A DNA stretch of 64,000 bases. Source: Endothia cerciana (lineage: Eukaryota > Ascomycota > Sordariomycetes > Diaporthales > Cryphonectriaceae). A program made the translations under genes and the position numbers. Where the stretch lies: positions 682,001 to 746,000 of the forward strand of contig JALRMH010000001.1 of assembly GCA_026119935.1 (NCBI GenBank), given 5' to 3'. The notes beneath the pieces were generated by a model, which made no database searches, was not told the DNA's origin, and saw only the letters and a program-made list of their open reading frames with translations. Below, in pieces: positions 11,126 to 24,700 of the stretch (within the stretch, counting starts at the first letter, position 1; the number at the start of each line of letters is the position of its first letter).

Positions 11126-14100
11126 ATGCCTCGCCGGGAAAACCACGCCAGCGATGAAGATATGATGGCTACAGCATCCATGCCCCAGCGTCCGAACCCT
11201 GCGACGCTCGCGGGTCCAGCCTCGAAGGGGAGGAAGAGGAAGAGAGCGAGGAGCACCACCTCAAACCGGGGCCCGCCTGACAACCAGAGGCTACCACCGC
11301 CGGCCAAGCAGCGCAAGACAGGGCCCGGCGGAGGGACCCTGCAGTCCGCCGACGCTGTGAAGCATGCTTTGCTGGCTCGGTATTACCCAATCATCCTGAC
11401 TCTGCGGCAGTACGTCCTGAACCATCTGCCAAGCTCGTCCAGGATCCGGCGGAGGAAGATTGCAGCAGTCGGGGCGGCGGCCGATGTGTCTGAGAATGAC
11501 CCTCCCGGTGTCCGAGCCCAGCTCGCTAGGCTCCTGGACACAACGTTGGTTGGCCTCCATGCGACGCCAAAGGAGACCGCCAAGAAGCAGTCTGACGACC
11601 GCCTACAGCAGTGGATTGATTATGCGCAGAGGGATGATTCTCACGTGACGCTATCAGGTGGTGATGCCAGTGCAGTCCACTTCCAATCAGAGGTAAGGTC
11701 GAACCATGCGGTGTAGGGGCAGAAAGCCTTGCTTCGGATGGCACCACGGACCTAGCAAGACTGACAGATGACGGCAGATTGTTGACTTCGCCATCTGGTT
11801 GCTCTTCTCAAGGGAGAAGAATCCGAGTAGGACACCTCATCACCTGCTTTGTGATGGCTTGCGAAAGCACGCCGGTCCCAGGCAGCAAGGCGCACCCTCC
11901 TCAGTCCAGGGACTTTACAGCCTCTACTCAAATGAACGGGTCGCTGCCATAAAGCAGGTTCCATGGCCGCAGCTGCTTCAGCTCTTGGGCAAGTCCGGCG
12001 AGAGCATGATGATCAATCTGCTGCTCGACTGCTCCATCTTCCTGCCTGTTGAAGCCGGCCAGGGCAACTACTATCAGCTGAGTGGTGGGCTTTTCCATGT
12101 CACCAACCTGCGCACCAACACTTCTAAACACTGAAGCAGGAACTCCGATATTCGAGTGTGAGCCCTCATCATTTCAGGCTACTCCTGGTCCAGCCAAGGA
12201 CCCGAGCACCTTCGAGAGGAAACCGACAGACATCATCTTCGTGAGGAGTCGCATGCTGTACGCAAGAGCCGCGCTCAATGCTCAAGGGCTGGTTCATTTT
12301 GGCTTCAGACATATCCGTAAGTTTCTCTTCCTCCCGACGACTTCAGTGTGTGGTGTGCTCATTCGCATAGACGTTCTGAACAGATTTCCTCTCCACCATA
12401 GCGGAAGCTCGGGGTCTGCTGAAGATGGAGACAACGACGGCATGGGATCACATCGCAACGACGCTACGCTTCGTATTATGATGTACATGTTTCCCCGTCA
12501 GTTTGGTCTGCATAATGCTTTCACGTCTCATGTGGACCCCTTGAGGACAGCCCAGAAATTTCAAGATTACACTCTGCGCGAGGCGGAAATCTTCGCAAAG
12601 TTTCGCAAAGCCGACAAGGAAGGCAGCCAACATCTCGACGTGCGGGTGCCAAAGCGGTTGAGGGGGAAGCTCGAGCACATGATTCAGCGACTGCAGACCC
12701 AGCATGCTCGTTGCTCTTATGCCAAGTTGTTAGAGCATTATTGTCCGGTAGGGAACCCCACCATAAGTACTTTTGGCGGTCTGTCGCTCAGCCGCGAGGA
12801 GGCTTCACAGCGCACTTGAAACTAATCGAGCACAGAGTGACTGTCAACTGTTTGAGGAAAGTTCCAACTCTCACAGTTGTAGCGCTCCGTACTCGAATGC
12901 AAAGAAACTCCCGGGGAGATTTCCAAAGAATCGAAAGAAGTCTCGACCGTCACTTCAAGACCCAGAGCCTCGGACGAGGAGTTGTTCATCGTTGATGGAG
13001 CTCGCGGTGCCAGTATCTAAAATCTCTGCGTTCTGTCAAGCGGTCCTGTCAAAGATCATCCCCCACGAGTTCTGGGGGTCCGATGATGTGCAGATTCACA
13101 ACCGTCGGACGTTTCTAAGAAATGTCGATCGCTTCCTTAAGCTTCGCCGTTTCGAGTCAGTCTCCCTGCACGAAGTCATGCAGGGTCTGAAGGTGGGGAC
13201 GCCCCTTCGGATATCCGCACATTTTGACTTCGGATGGACTATGCCGCTGACTTTGCTAGATTACTGAGATCCAGTGGCTTGAACCTCACGGCTTGAAAGG
13301 TCAAAAGTGCAGCCAGACCGACTTCCGGAAGCGGTGCGAGATTTTTGCTGAGTTTGTTTACTACGTCTTTGATTCTCTCTTGATACCCCTGATTCGCAGC
13401 AACTTCTACGTCACGGAGTCGAACGTCCATCGGTATCGGCTTTTCTTCCTTCGGCATGATGTCTGGCGGTCTATCGCAGAGCCTGCAATAGCTCAGCTCA
13501 GGGCGAAAATGTTTGAGGAGGTGAAGGTGAAAGATGCCTCGAGGATACTCGACTCACGGCGGTTGGGCTACAGTCAGGTCAGGTTGCTGCCGAAGCAGAC
13601 ATCTGTCCGGCCGATCATGAATCTGCGCCGGAGAATGATCACGAGCAAGGATAAGAACGTCCTCGGCCAGAGCATCAACTCCATTCTGGGGCCTGTGTAC
13701 AACATGCTGAAGCTGGAGAAGGTAAGTCAGCAACGTGTTATTTTCTTGCCCACGACCCTGACTGACCAGTGCGATCAGAACCTCCATGCCAGCCGCCTAG
13801 GGTCAACTATGTTCTCCGTGGGTGACCTCTACGAGCGCATCAGCTCCTTCAAGAAGCGCCTCGGACTGCGTCACGGGCCACTCTACTTCGCCAAAGTCGA
13901 TGTGCAATCCGCCTTCGACACGATCCCCCAGGACGCCGTCATCGCCCTGATGAAGTCCGTACCATCTCAAGGCAGGTATGAAATGATCAAGCACGTCGAA
14001 GTCGCCCTTAACGACAGCAGTGCTCTCATGGGATCCAAGACTTTCAAGCGGTGGCACTCATCCGCCAAAGCCGCAGAGGATACAACCACCTTCCTAGAGA

Positions 14101-15146
14101 TGCTCGTCCGGCAGACAACCCCAAGCAAGAAGAACACCGTCTGTGTGGACAGCGTCTTCCGCAAGACGCATGACACGCGCGACCTTCTCGCGCTGATGGC
14201 CTCTCACATCCAGCAGAATCTTGTCAAGATCGGCAAAAAGTACTACAGGCAGAAGGACGGCATCCCGCAGGGCAGCGTCATCTCTTCTATCCTTTGCAAC
14301 TATTTCTACGCCGACCTGGAGAGGACGCAGCTGGGGTTCCTACTCGTGGACGACAGCCTGCTTCTTCGTCTGATCGACGACTTCCTTCTCATCACCACAG
14401 ACCAAGCGAAAGCCTCACGCTTCGTCACCGTCATGCAGGCCGGCATACCAGAGTATGGCGTGACCATCAGCCCGCTCAAGACCCTCGTGAACTTTGCTCT
14501 GTCCGTCAACGGCGTTGCCGTGCCTACTGTCCCAGCTGGCAGCCCAGTCTTCCCCTACTGCGGCACACAGATCAACACCTGTACCCTAGAGCTCACCAGA
14601 GACCGTGGCCTTGCACCCGCCTCGGCCATCAAGGACCCGACGGTAACCAACTCTCTCACGGTCGAGTTCACTCGGCGCCCAGGGGCCAATTTCAAGCGCA
14701 AGACCCTGAACGCGTTCAAACTCCAGTCCCACGTGATGTTCTACGACTCCAGGCACAACACACCCCGGACCGTCCTGCGCAACCTCTCGGACGCGCTCGC
14801 CGAGACGGCAACCAAGGCCTGGGCCTACGCCCGGTGTCTTCCGCCCGGCAAGCAGCCCGGCGTGAGGGTGTGGTCCGATACGATCAACGATCTGGTGGAG
14901 GTGGTCTATCTGCTGTTGACAAGTCGGGCTCGGAGGGTGAAGTTCCCACAGTATGAGTGTAGAGTCGCGAAGGGGCAGGTAAGGGCCTTGGCGCTCGGTG
15001 CCTTCAGGAGGGTTTTGGGTAGGAAGCAGGCGCGCTTCAGGGGCGTGCTGGCGTGGCTGGAGGAGGAGATAGTGAGCTTGGAGGAGAAGAAGGGGGGAGG
15101 AGGTGGCTGTGACGCTGAGGTGGTCCCGGAGGGAAGTGGAAAGTGA
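11126..15146 (+). CDS. TERT: telomerase reverse transcriptase
   Basis: Catalytic protein of telomerase, which copies the telomerase RNA template onto chromosome ends. Seven exons restore one frame of 1201 residues: 11126-11692, 11778-12084, 12140-12316, 12371-12747, 12836-13192, 13269-13721 and 13779-15146. Introns are 54 to 88 bases with GT..AG ends, and intron 4 has a CTAAT branch. The joins recreate conserved strings: QLSG+TPIF, HI+HVLNRFP, SYAKLLEHYCP, and GLK+IQWLEP. Seen in order: a basic N-terminus; the TRBD with NEFW-like HEFWGS and the T motif NFYVTES near residue 641; then RT motifs 1/2 (LLPKQTSVRPIMNLRRR), A (FAKVDVQSAFD, Asp787), B' (DGIPQGSVISSILCN), C (LIDDFLL, Asp946-Asp947) and D. 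The C-terminal extension ends with FRRVLGRKQARFRGVLAWL and a Gly/Glu-rich tail. All three catalytic Asp are present, so it looks functional. The ATG at 11126 is the first in a frame that remains open. Length fits fungal TERTs. Confidence 0.96.
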
Positions 15147-15582
15147 CATGTCGTGGGCTGGCAAGTCTGCCATCATAGACGTGATACCCGCTTGTAGAAG
15201 ATACCCGCCCGAGTAATGGAGACGAGAAGCATACAGCAAAGGCTGGTCTCCGAACACCTGACGACACCATTGCTGGCGTAGACTCTGTAATGTAGACTCT
15301 GTAACCCGGAGTTCCATCATGAGCATCCAACACGGCGACATGCAAGTCACTACTGCATTGCTCCCTACAGTGTCCAAGGAAGCATCTCCCCGCCTCCCCA
15401 ACCCCCTCCCTCTTCAGGCCCTCGACTCGCACCTTCTAATGGGCACCTTCTAATGCCTTGGACGCCATGCACACCCCCCTGCGATCTATGGTGCTGATGC
15501 TCGTGCCCAGCCAACGCCGGCGTATGCGCCGCCCTCTCAGGCCGTGAAACAATGCAGGGGAGAGGAAAAGAAACGGGAGTAC
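15147..15582. other. short convergent intergenic region
   Basis: 436 bases between the stop codons of TERT and the acyltransferase, so it must hold both 3' ends. Nothing else recognised. Confidence 0.6.
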
Positions 15583-17404
15583 TCATAACGCGATCCCAGT
15601 GTCCCACCAGCTCCTGCCCACGTGCCACCTCGGCCAGTACGCCGAGTCCCACCGCCACCAGCCGTCTCCCGGCCTGCCCATCCCGGCCGCCCGCAGCGGG
15701 CTGGCCGGCACCGGCTCGAGCATCCAGACGCCCGCGCGCGCGAGGTCGTCGAAGAAGAAGGGCTGCGCGCAGCTCAGCCACGCGACCACGAACAGGAAGT
15801 TGCCGGCCCGCCCGGCCCACACCGGTAGCGGCGGCCGCCTTCCCCCCGTCACGCCGCCGCCCCGCCCCAGCGCCGCGGACGACGCGGCGGCCGTCTGCAC
15901 CAGGATCCCCACCCAGCACAGAAGGAAGAAGACGGGCGGCACCCAGGGCCGGCTCGATGGCAGGCAGCTGACGCTGCCCAGGCCGTGCAGGAAGCCGCTC
16001 TGCGCGAACGCGAGCAGGCCCGCGAGGGCCCTACCCTCGGCGGAGCGGGGGTCGAGCCGGCTGCCGCGGCCCAGCCATGCGGCGCCGGGCGCGCTGAACG
16101 CCGTGCGGAAGGTCTGGTGCCACCAGCCGCCCCAGAACCCGACCATGCCCTTGTCGAGGACGCCGGCCACGAACCCGCCGTAGACGCAGGGGTAGTGCCA
16201 CAGCTCGGCGCGCGTGCCGAGGAGCGGGCGGAGGGCGAAGTGCGCGAGGAGCTGGTAGGACGTCATGATGAGGTCAATGGCGATGAGGATGGCGGCGAAG
16301 CAGACGAGGGAGCGGTAGAGGAAGAGCAGCGGGTAGGGAAGCGCGGCGAGGACGTGTGGCAGGGCGGTATCTGCGGCCGCGAAATCGGGGCCGAGGATGA
16401 AATAGGGGTCTTTCATCATGAGAACGCTCAGCGCGTCGAGAGCCAGGTAGGAGAGGACCATCGGCACGAGCTTGAGGCGGAGCCATTCCCGGCCGGTGGT
16501 GTATCGGCGGTAGCCCTGGCGAGTACGGAGGGGGATTGATTTGAGGTCGACGAGGGAGCCGCAAAGAGGTTTCTCAGGTTTGGCGAAGCGTGGGAGTATG
16601 GGAACACACCAATTCCATCCTGTTTATTGTCAGTGTCTATCTGGTGTGAGAAGGAGGACTGATATTGAACTTACCAGTCCCACGAAACGACGTAACGAGG
16701 TCCAAAGACCAACCGAAGCGCGTTGAGAAGGACGCATCCGCTGGGTACGCCTGCCAGTAGTACTCGTACCCTTGAGCAAGGCTCCTCGCGACATCCTCGT
16801 CGGGGGCATCGACAACCTGACTCTTCTCTGTTCTCTCGAGATCCTCTACGGTGCCGTCAACACTGCGGAGGCCGTCAGCATGACGATTTGGCGACGCATG
16901 GCCACTCCAGGCTGCATTTCCGTTCTCGGAATGCACCATAGTCATAGCAGGCCCGTTCACACGCATCGAAGCCCCAGTACCCTCGGCCCTCTTCCTCCTC
17001 TCGACCCTCTCCGCCTCAAACTGCGGGCTCATCCATATGAGCAACGTGGCGCTCCACAAGATCCCCCACGCCTGCATCAACCCGATGGCGTACCCTACCG
17101 CGAAGTTTGCGCTCGAACTGGCGACCGTCTCAGAAGAGTTGAACGCCAGTATGAACAGCATGAGGAGGTGCCGCGCCCGGAACAGCCATGGTCGGTTCAC
17201 GTGCGGTATCGTGAAGTACAGGACAGGGAGGATAAAGGTGCCGAGGACGGAGTACGGTATGATCAGCGGCCTGACGGAGCCCGCGGCGAGCTCACGGTTG
17301 AAATATAGCCTGTAGAGATCGCGAACATGTGCGCCGAGGTTGACGAGGGATGCTGGCGATATCGTGATGGGCATATCAACCCGGACGGGGGAGCCTTCCC
17401 ACAT
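15583..17404 (-). CDS. wax-synthase-like membrane-bound O-acyltransferase
   Basis: Multi-pass protein of the fungal wax synthase/MBOAT-like group, which transfers acyl or acetyl groups to hydroxylated lipids or secondary metabolites; the substrate is not readable from sequence. Two exons: 16675-17404 and 15583-16619. The 55-base intron has GTAAGT, CTGAC and ACAG, and the join gives FRGTGWNW, matching the family's RGxGWNW string. About 588 residues with many hydrophobic segments. The signature GFWGGWWHQTFR carries the likely active His near residue 421, counted from the chosen start. A hydrophilic loop (about 150-215) splits the N-terminal helices. The start is uncertain: 17404 is the first ATG in frame, but the frame stays open upstream to about 17437, where TTAAC and ACAG could mark the end of a further intron. 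No biosynthetic neighbour genes are seen, so its pathway is unknown. Confidence 0.85.
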
Positions 17405-18777
17405 CTCGGTGGATGTATTTATGACAGCATAGGCCACAAGTCTGTGTTAACCCTCCTGAGGAAGAGTCGTGCTATGTCCAGGCCGTGGTGTTGGAATTCA
17501 GCTCACACCGCCAAATATGACCGGGAGACAACGTCACTGCGCGAGTTGGGTCATGCCTCGTCCTTCTCCTGAACACAACAATCAACTTCCTGCAGACTCC
17601 GAGCCGTCATTGATTCTCGGAAGCCGCAAGAAGTGAGACGGAGGGAATATGGTGGCGTGTAGGTTGCAGCTGAGACTTTTCATGTACATTACCCAACGAG
17701 GCCGGACGAGAAAGAAAAGAAAAATTATGGGGAAAAAGGAATAAAAACATGAGATCAACACGCTATACATCAGCCCTGTGACACTGATCGATCCGTTGAC
17801 GTCAGCACTAGGAGCACCCTGGACAACCACTGCTTTGGGCCTGGACCCAGGGATCTACAGGGATTTACGGTCCTAGCCGCCCCTCCCGTACGGCGGCATG
17901 GAGATTTCGAGATCTGGGATTTGGCATAAAGTCGACATTCATTATTGACTTACTTTGCCTTGGCCCCCCGCCGGATCCCACGCGACTTTTTGTCCACCTT
18001 CTCATCAAAGGCCATGCCCTGTAACTCTTTCCCTCACATAGACTCTTAGGTAGAGGCCCATGGGTGTGCAATACTTTCATCGAATTGCCGTGATAGTAGT
18101 ACTAATAATGATTCTTTGTTATCCGGGCCTCCCGGGCCAGAGCCCTCCAGTTCCTGTACACATAGGTTTGAGTAGCCCCTTCTTCCCCCTGTAAGGCTTT
18201 GATTTCCCGTTCCCAACCCCCCCTAAAACAAGTTTGAGAAGGACTCCCTTGACGCTGAACAAAATTTGACTGCCCTGGGGAGGGGGCCCGGCCGTGACGA
18301 GGTAGAAGGAAATTTGGTGCCATAGTGTCTTTCCTCTAAGCAGCCTGACCAGTGTATCCTGTGGCCAGTATCCAAAAAAACCAAAAAACCCCCCTCAAAA
18401 AAAAGTACAAGCTTTGCTCCTGTGTAACCGTATTCAGGTGATTCGACGGAAAGTAAGAAGAAAAGCGGGATTTTGCTGGTCAAGCATGTGACTAGGCCGT
18501 CCGGAGGTGCTGGTTGGCTGGAGTATCGTCAATCGTACAGTAGGTATGCTTGGTCGCCAGGGAACACAGATGAACGATGAGGTATATAGACGCTTGCGGC
18601 CCACCCCGATGCCAGAGAGAAAGAGAAACCCGGTAGGTCCACACAGCAATGTTGAGACCGATCAGCAGAATTTGGACACGCAAGGATGTCTTATGAAACG
18701 CGTAAGCGAGAAGGCTTAGGGGAATCTCCTCAGAACGACCTGGACGAAACCTGAAGATCCAGACGACAGGAGTACTT
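17405..18777. other. intergenic region upstream of the acyltransferase
   Basis: About 1.4 kb between the acyltransferase start and the adenylate cyclase stop. No supported gene. A small 5' exon of the acyltransferase could lie just upstream of 17437, but I could not place it. Confidence 0.5.
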
Positions 18778-21700
18778 TCACTCGGTTTCGCTGTCGGCTA
18801 GATCTTCGACCATACGATGGTCCTCGAGACCGCCAAATCTCGCCTTGTAGCGTTGCAGCTCAAGCAATTGCTCAGCCAGGCTGGAGAGCACATCGGTCAT
18901 TGGTGCTCTCAGGTCCTCAAGCTTCGCGATCGGACCGCTGCCCGCGGCGAGATGACGCACCGTCAGTGTAGAGATACAGGTCTGCAATTTTGTTAACATC
19001 GTCGCCCATGTTGTTGGACATTTCCTAATTGTTTGGACTTACCTCTATGCGGCTCACTTGATGTTCCATGAAATTAACAAGGAACCGCTCCGTGACCTCG
19101 CCGCCCTTCTGTTTCATCCGCTCCAGCAGCTCCGTCTCCGGTGGCTGCAGACCCCGACCTGAATTTTCTTCAAGTGTGCTGCAGAGCATCTCGAGCCGGA
19201 GACTAACTCGCCACAACGCCCAGATCACCTCCGGGTCGAACGCGAGCTCCCCAGCTGGCGCAAGGGCCGCTGGCTTCCCCGCCTCGCCTGACACTTGCCT
19301 CTCGTGGAAGAGATGTTGCTCGATACGACCAGCCAGGGAGTGCGGGTACAGTGAATAGATCACTTCGGGGTTTTCAAGTCCCTTGAGTTTCTTCTCGCCC
19401 ATCTCTTTGACCTCGAAGCCCTGTGAGCTTAAGTTCCGTAGCTCCTTGCGCACGGCCTGGGCAAAAGTATCCTCCTCCAGACTGTCGTCGAGGTTTGAGA
19501 CCGAATCTTGATATGTTTCCAGGCACCGCTGAATCTCGGAAATAAAATCAGACGAGACAGTGATCTGGCCGCCGTCGGCACAAGCCATTACCCGTGCAGC
19601 CTTGTTGACGATAGGCCCATAGTAATCCATGCGATGTGTGATAGGGTCAACCTCGCAGAGCGGTTCGCCCCAGTGCGTGCCCATGCGAACTGAAAGACCC
19701 CTGAAAATGAGATTGTTATCCTTGTCAAAGAGCGGCTGGCAGTTCACCGAATTGAGCATCTCCTTGGGCCAATCAACATCAAGCAGTGCCGTCTGGACCG
19801 CGAAGCACCACAGCAGGGCAGATGTCGCGGTTGGGAAAGACACCATGAAGGCATCACCTTCGGTCTTGACCTCGTAGCCCCCTATTCGGCGCAGCTGTCG
19901 TCTCATGAGCTCATTGTGGACTTTGATCGCGGATCTCATCGCAGCCGGATATGTTTCCCACAAATTCGTCGAGTTCTTGATATCGGTGAAGACGATGGCA
20001 ATCATGCCTGTTGGCGCTGGCACCTCGGTACCAGCCTTCCGTAGGTTCGAATCCAGGGCGTCGTTCTTCGCCGCTCGTTTGTTCTTTCGCGTCTCCCGGG
20101 GCAGCAGATCACTGTCAAGGCCGGAGGGGACCAGAGACATGCTCTGTCCACGGTGCAGCCTCGACCTCTCATTTCTCTTCTTTAAATCGGCAACGCTGAT
20201 CATCATCACCATGATTTTCCCGGATGCGCCGTAAGCCATGGCAAGATCTCGGACTTTCTGGGAGGCTCGCATGAGATCGGGACGCTCAGCTTTGACCACA
20301 TCAGTGACAAGAGTTGGGGTGAGGTATTCCCATAGTTCTCTTGTAGCTATCACAATGACTTCATGCTGTTCTTTGATCGTGACGTGAGTCACGTGGGGTG
20401 CAGCTTGGACGGCGGGCATGAGATCCGCATAGCCAAAGGCACGAGAGACCTCAAGCAGGTCATTCAGCCTTCCGTTGCGGGATACCCACCCACCGGCGTC
20501 TCGAATACGCAGTCGCTCGTTGGGCTCAGCCGGGTCGTGCTTGTGCGTCAAGGTCTTTTGCGTGCTATCGGACTCGATAAGCAGTGCTTGTACATCGCCC
20601 ACGTTCGCGATGTACAACTCCTGCCCTTGAAGATAGGCCACGGTAGCTACAGCGCCCGAGTTGAGGTCTTCTTTGCTGAGTACGACTGATGCTGAAGATC
20701 CTCGATGCGACACAATAGATCGTTCCTCCGAATGCTGAATTGCGACCGTCACGAGGTCTTTGTTGAGAGCCAGGAAAGCACGGCGCATGGCGTCGACAGG
20801 TGTCTCATTCAACCTCGTCTTCAAAGCTTTCAACTCCATGCCGAAAATGTGACCGAAATTCTCGTGCAGATACTTGGCAATCTTAGAGCCACCACTTGAG
20901 AGGGCTTGGCCATCGAAAAGACCCAACAGGGTCTCCGTGTCGGACGCATTGAATCGAGGGACTACCAGATCGATGGTTGAGAGATGCTCATTCCTGCCCA
21001 GAGTGTCTGCCATACCGTACGGTAGGAATCCAGCCAGGGAGCCTGATGTCCGGACTCGACGGTCTTCACTCTGATCCGGTATGCTCGGTGCGATGAGTGT
21101 GACATCCATCAATCCAAGAACTCGGAGATTCAGCAGACTGTTGAAGTCGGTGTAATTTTCGCGGTTGGCACTGGCAGGACCATTTTGTGTCTGTTTGATT
21201 TCTAAACGCCTGTTGCCGGAGAGATTGAGAAATCTCAGATTGGGATTGAGGTTCCAGTTCCAGTCGTACGGCACATTGGAGATGTTGTACTTCAGGTAGT
21301 TGCTTCCGCAGTCCAGTACGGCCAATTTCTTAGCCTTAGAGATATCAGCAGGGAGATTTGTGAATTTGTTGCTGTTGATGTGGATCACTTGGAGGGAGTT
21401 GTACTCCTCGAGATCATCCGCCGGTAGGCTACTCAGCTCGTTACCGGACAGGTACAGTTCTACAAGCTGCGGCCAGCTCTTGATCGATCGCTGAGGCATG
21501 TCGCTCAGCTCATTGTACGACAGGTTGAGGACGCGCAGCTCTCCAAGCAGAGTTATATGATCGAAAACCTCATCGTCGAGTTGATTGTCAGCAAGGTATA
21601 GGTTCTTCAATGACCCGGCGAACGTATTGGTCAGTCGAGATGACAGGCCGGAGTCCTTTCTTGAACCAGGCATAGGGGGTGGTATGGAGCTGGTGCTCTG

Positions 21701-24700
21701 GCTTGTTGTGGCCCTTGACATGACGGATGTTTTGCGTCCTCCCTTGCCGTAGACTGAAACGACCGAGCTCTTGCGATCAGGCCCTGCGGGAACTGGGGAT
21801 GGTCCGACGCTCAACAGAGTGCTCGAGGCTTGACTCGGCCTTCTAGAACCATCCGGTAGTAAATCTTCCGAGCTTGGAGGCGGACTCAGGCCACCATTCG
21901 AGCTTGGTTTGAGCCCTGAAGACGGTGGTGACACTGTGAGATCTGGAGGCGGCTGAGGCGGCCGAGAAGCCGGCTTCGGGAATGAGTCCAGAATGTTGGT
22001 AGACGCGTTCAATGTTTCCAGCTTGTTTGCCCACCAGATGTCCATAGGCAATTTTCTGAGATTGTTGCTTCGGACATCAAGAACTCTGAGTTCTGTGAGA
22101 CAGCCAACCTCAGCGGGCAGCTCCCCGAGCGAGTTATTTGCAATGCTGAAATGCTCTAGACGTCGTAAGCTACCAATCTGTGCTGGTAAAGAGACAAAAT
22201 AGTTCTTGTCCAGAACCAGTCGCTCAAGGTTTAAAATATTGTGAAAGGTGTCGTCGATGCTTGCCAGTTGCGCATGAGAGAGGTTGAGGTGCTTCAGGGT
22301 CGGTACAGGGGCGGTGATTCCAAACTTCGTGATGGGATTCGCGTTGAGCTTGAGAGACCGCAACCTCTCGAAACTACCGAGAAACTGCGAGATGGCGTTG
22401 TGGTCTGCTGTCATGATCTCCAGTTTGGGGAGCTCGGAAATTACATCCATGGCCGAAATCGCATTGTACTTGACATCAAGCTCACGCAAGCTCTGCAGAT
22501 TCTTAAAGGAGTCTGGTAGAGCCCCTGAGAGCCTGTTGTTGGTGACGACTAGCCGCTCCAATGATTTAAGGTCGCCGATGTTGTCCGGGAAGCTCATGAT
22601 GAGGTTGAAGCTCACATCGAGATCCACCAGGCTCTCCAGCTCGCATAGGAAGCTTGGGAAATTTTCGAGGAAGTTTGACGAGATGTTCAAGGTGCGCAAT
22701 GATCGATATGCCCCGAAATAAGGCGGCAGATGCTTGAGCCTGTTGTTGGCTAGGTTGAGCTTCAGCAGACCAGTGAGGCTGCCGAGTTCAGCATGCTCCA
22801 GCTGTTCCAAGCGGTTGTTCGAGACGTCCAGGTAGGTGAGCTTGTTGGCGCGGCTGAAGCTGAGAGGTAGCTTGCGCGCCTCGTTGTTATTGTACTTGAT
22901 GTCGCGTAGGTTGACGCACGAGTGGATGAAGTCGCGAGGCAGATCTAGGGATAAGTTCCGTGACAGGTTCAACGAGATGATCTCACCAGCCTTCGAGTAG
23001 AGAGATATTGGGATTGTGACAAGGTTGCGACCTGACAAGTCGATATGGTTGAACTTTTGCATCCTGCCGAAGCCCAGGTCATGAGTGCTAGCATGGAAGT
23101 CGCTCTCCTTGGCCGAGAGGAAAAGGAATCGACAGATATAGCTGTTGTCCTCGCGCCCGAGATCTTCAATCTTGTCCCGTTCCTCATACCCGACCTGCTG
23201 AAGCAGCCGCTTCTGTATGTAGAGAGGGCGTTCGGCGTGATTCAGTACGCGAACCAGGTCGTGCTTTCTCAAGACGATGTGGTAGTTGTCCAGGCTCTCT
23301 GTGACATAGGACTTCTTGATAATCTGGCTAATGAGATCCTGAACAGACGAGTCAAGAGCCATTTGCAATGTCGCAAAGGTGCCGTCGGACCGGAAGACGC
23401 GAATGCAGTAAGGCGCAAGCTTCTCGTCCGGTCGCGGTGGACTGCCGATTTCTTCCAATTCAAGGGCCTGAGTGGTAGCCTCCAGGTCCGTCTTTCGAAC
23501 CGCCCAGCTGTCAGGTGCATTCCAGACCCCATTGACGCCGTTGTTTCTTGGTGGCGCGGGGGCTTTCTCGACGTCGTTGGCGCTCAGGGAGCCGGGAGCC
23601 ATCGGTGTGAGGGGCGCGTGTCTGGTCACGATGCCTGACATGTCGTCTAGGTCGGTGTCGAGTTTGAAGTACGTTCCCTTATCGTGCGAACGCTCGGTCG
23701 GTCCGATCAGCTCGTCTGGATCGTCAAAACCCTTATTGGAGCGGCCCTTTTTCGAGAACGGAAACTTGTTGTTGAAGGTTGCCTGTCGCGCGGTCTCCGG
23801 TCGCCGTGGTGGCTCGATTGTTGGATCTCGACCAGCGGGACCCAAGGTCTGCCCGTAAGCCAGTACCCCGTCATCTTTCGCGAACTCCTGGCGCGATGGC
23901 TTGGACACCCACGTCGACGCTAGAGATTGTGTTGAGGTTGAGAGCTTCTTATTGAGCGGCGGCCCGATCTCTTCCTTCTCCTTCCTCCCCCGGAACCGAT
24001 TGAATATTCCCTTCTTGTGATATTGGGTGTAGCTGGGCGAGGCAGGGCCGTCGAGCCCTCCATTCTTCATTCCGAGACTGCTGTGCCCACTGGGGGTGGG
24101 ACTTTGTGCGCGAGATCGAGAGCCGTACACGTTGTTCTGGGCCGCCTTGGACGAGTGCAGCATGCTGGCTTGAGAATCTTCTCGACTTATCGACGGGCGC
24201 AGGGCTCGGGAATCGTCATTGCTCTTGTTGTGTCGATGTGAGTGGCCTTGTCCATGGGTAATTGATTGAACGGAGCGGTTGGAAGATGAGGTCTTCGGAG
24301 GATTCTGCGATCCGTTCTCGTTCGCGTAGCGCTCTCTGTCCGGGCCGGCGAGCACACCTCGGACTGGAGCCTCACCGTATATCGCGATGTCCTGGAAGAC
24401 CAGATCGTCAGTCGGATTTGATGAGTGCCAATGGCGATGATAAGCGGCGGGAAAGGTAAAAAATGAACAGAAACAGTCTAGATGAGACGGAGCAGATTTC
24501 CTGCATTGCACCGGGCCCGCAAGGTGCATGCGCGGATATAACACAGAGATTGGGGGAAATAAGGTTTGCAGGGAGGCACAGCGCTCCCGAGGGATGCGGG
24601 TCGGTGCGTGTGTATTGTGCTGGGAAGGGCTGTTCACGCACCTGGGCTTCTTGGTATAGAAAGGGCACGACTTCCGGAGCTGGGACTGGTGTTCTGGGCC

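Noticed and set aside
20040..20060. tRNA T-arm-like sequence GGTTCGAATCC
   Set aside because: It is inside the adenylate cyclase coding exon with no cloverleaf around it.
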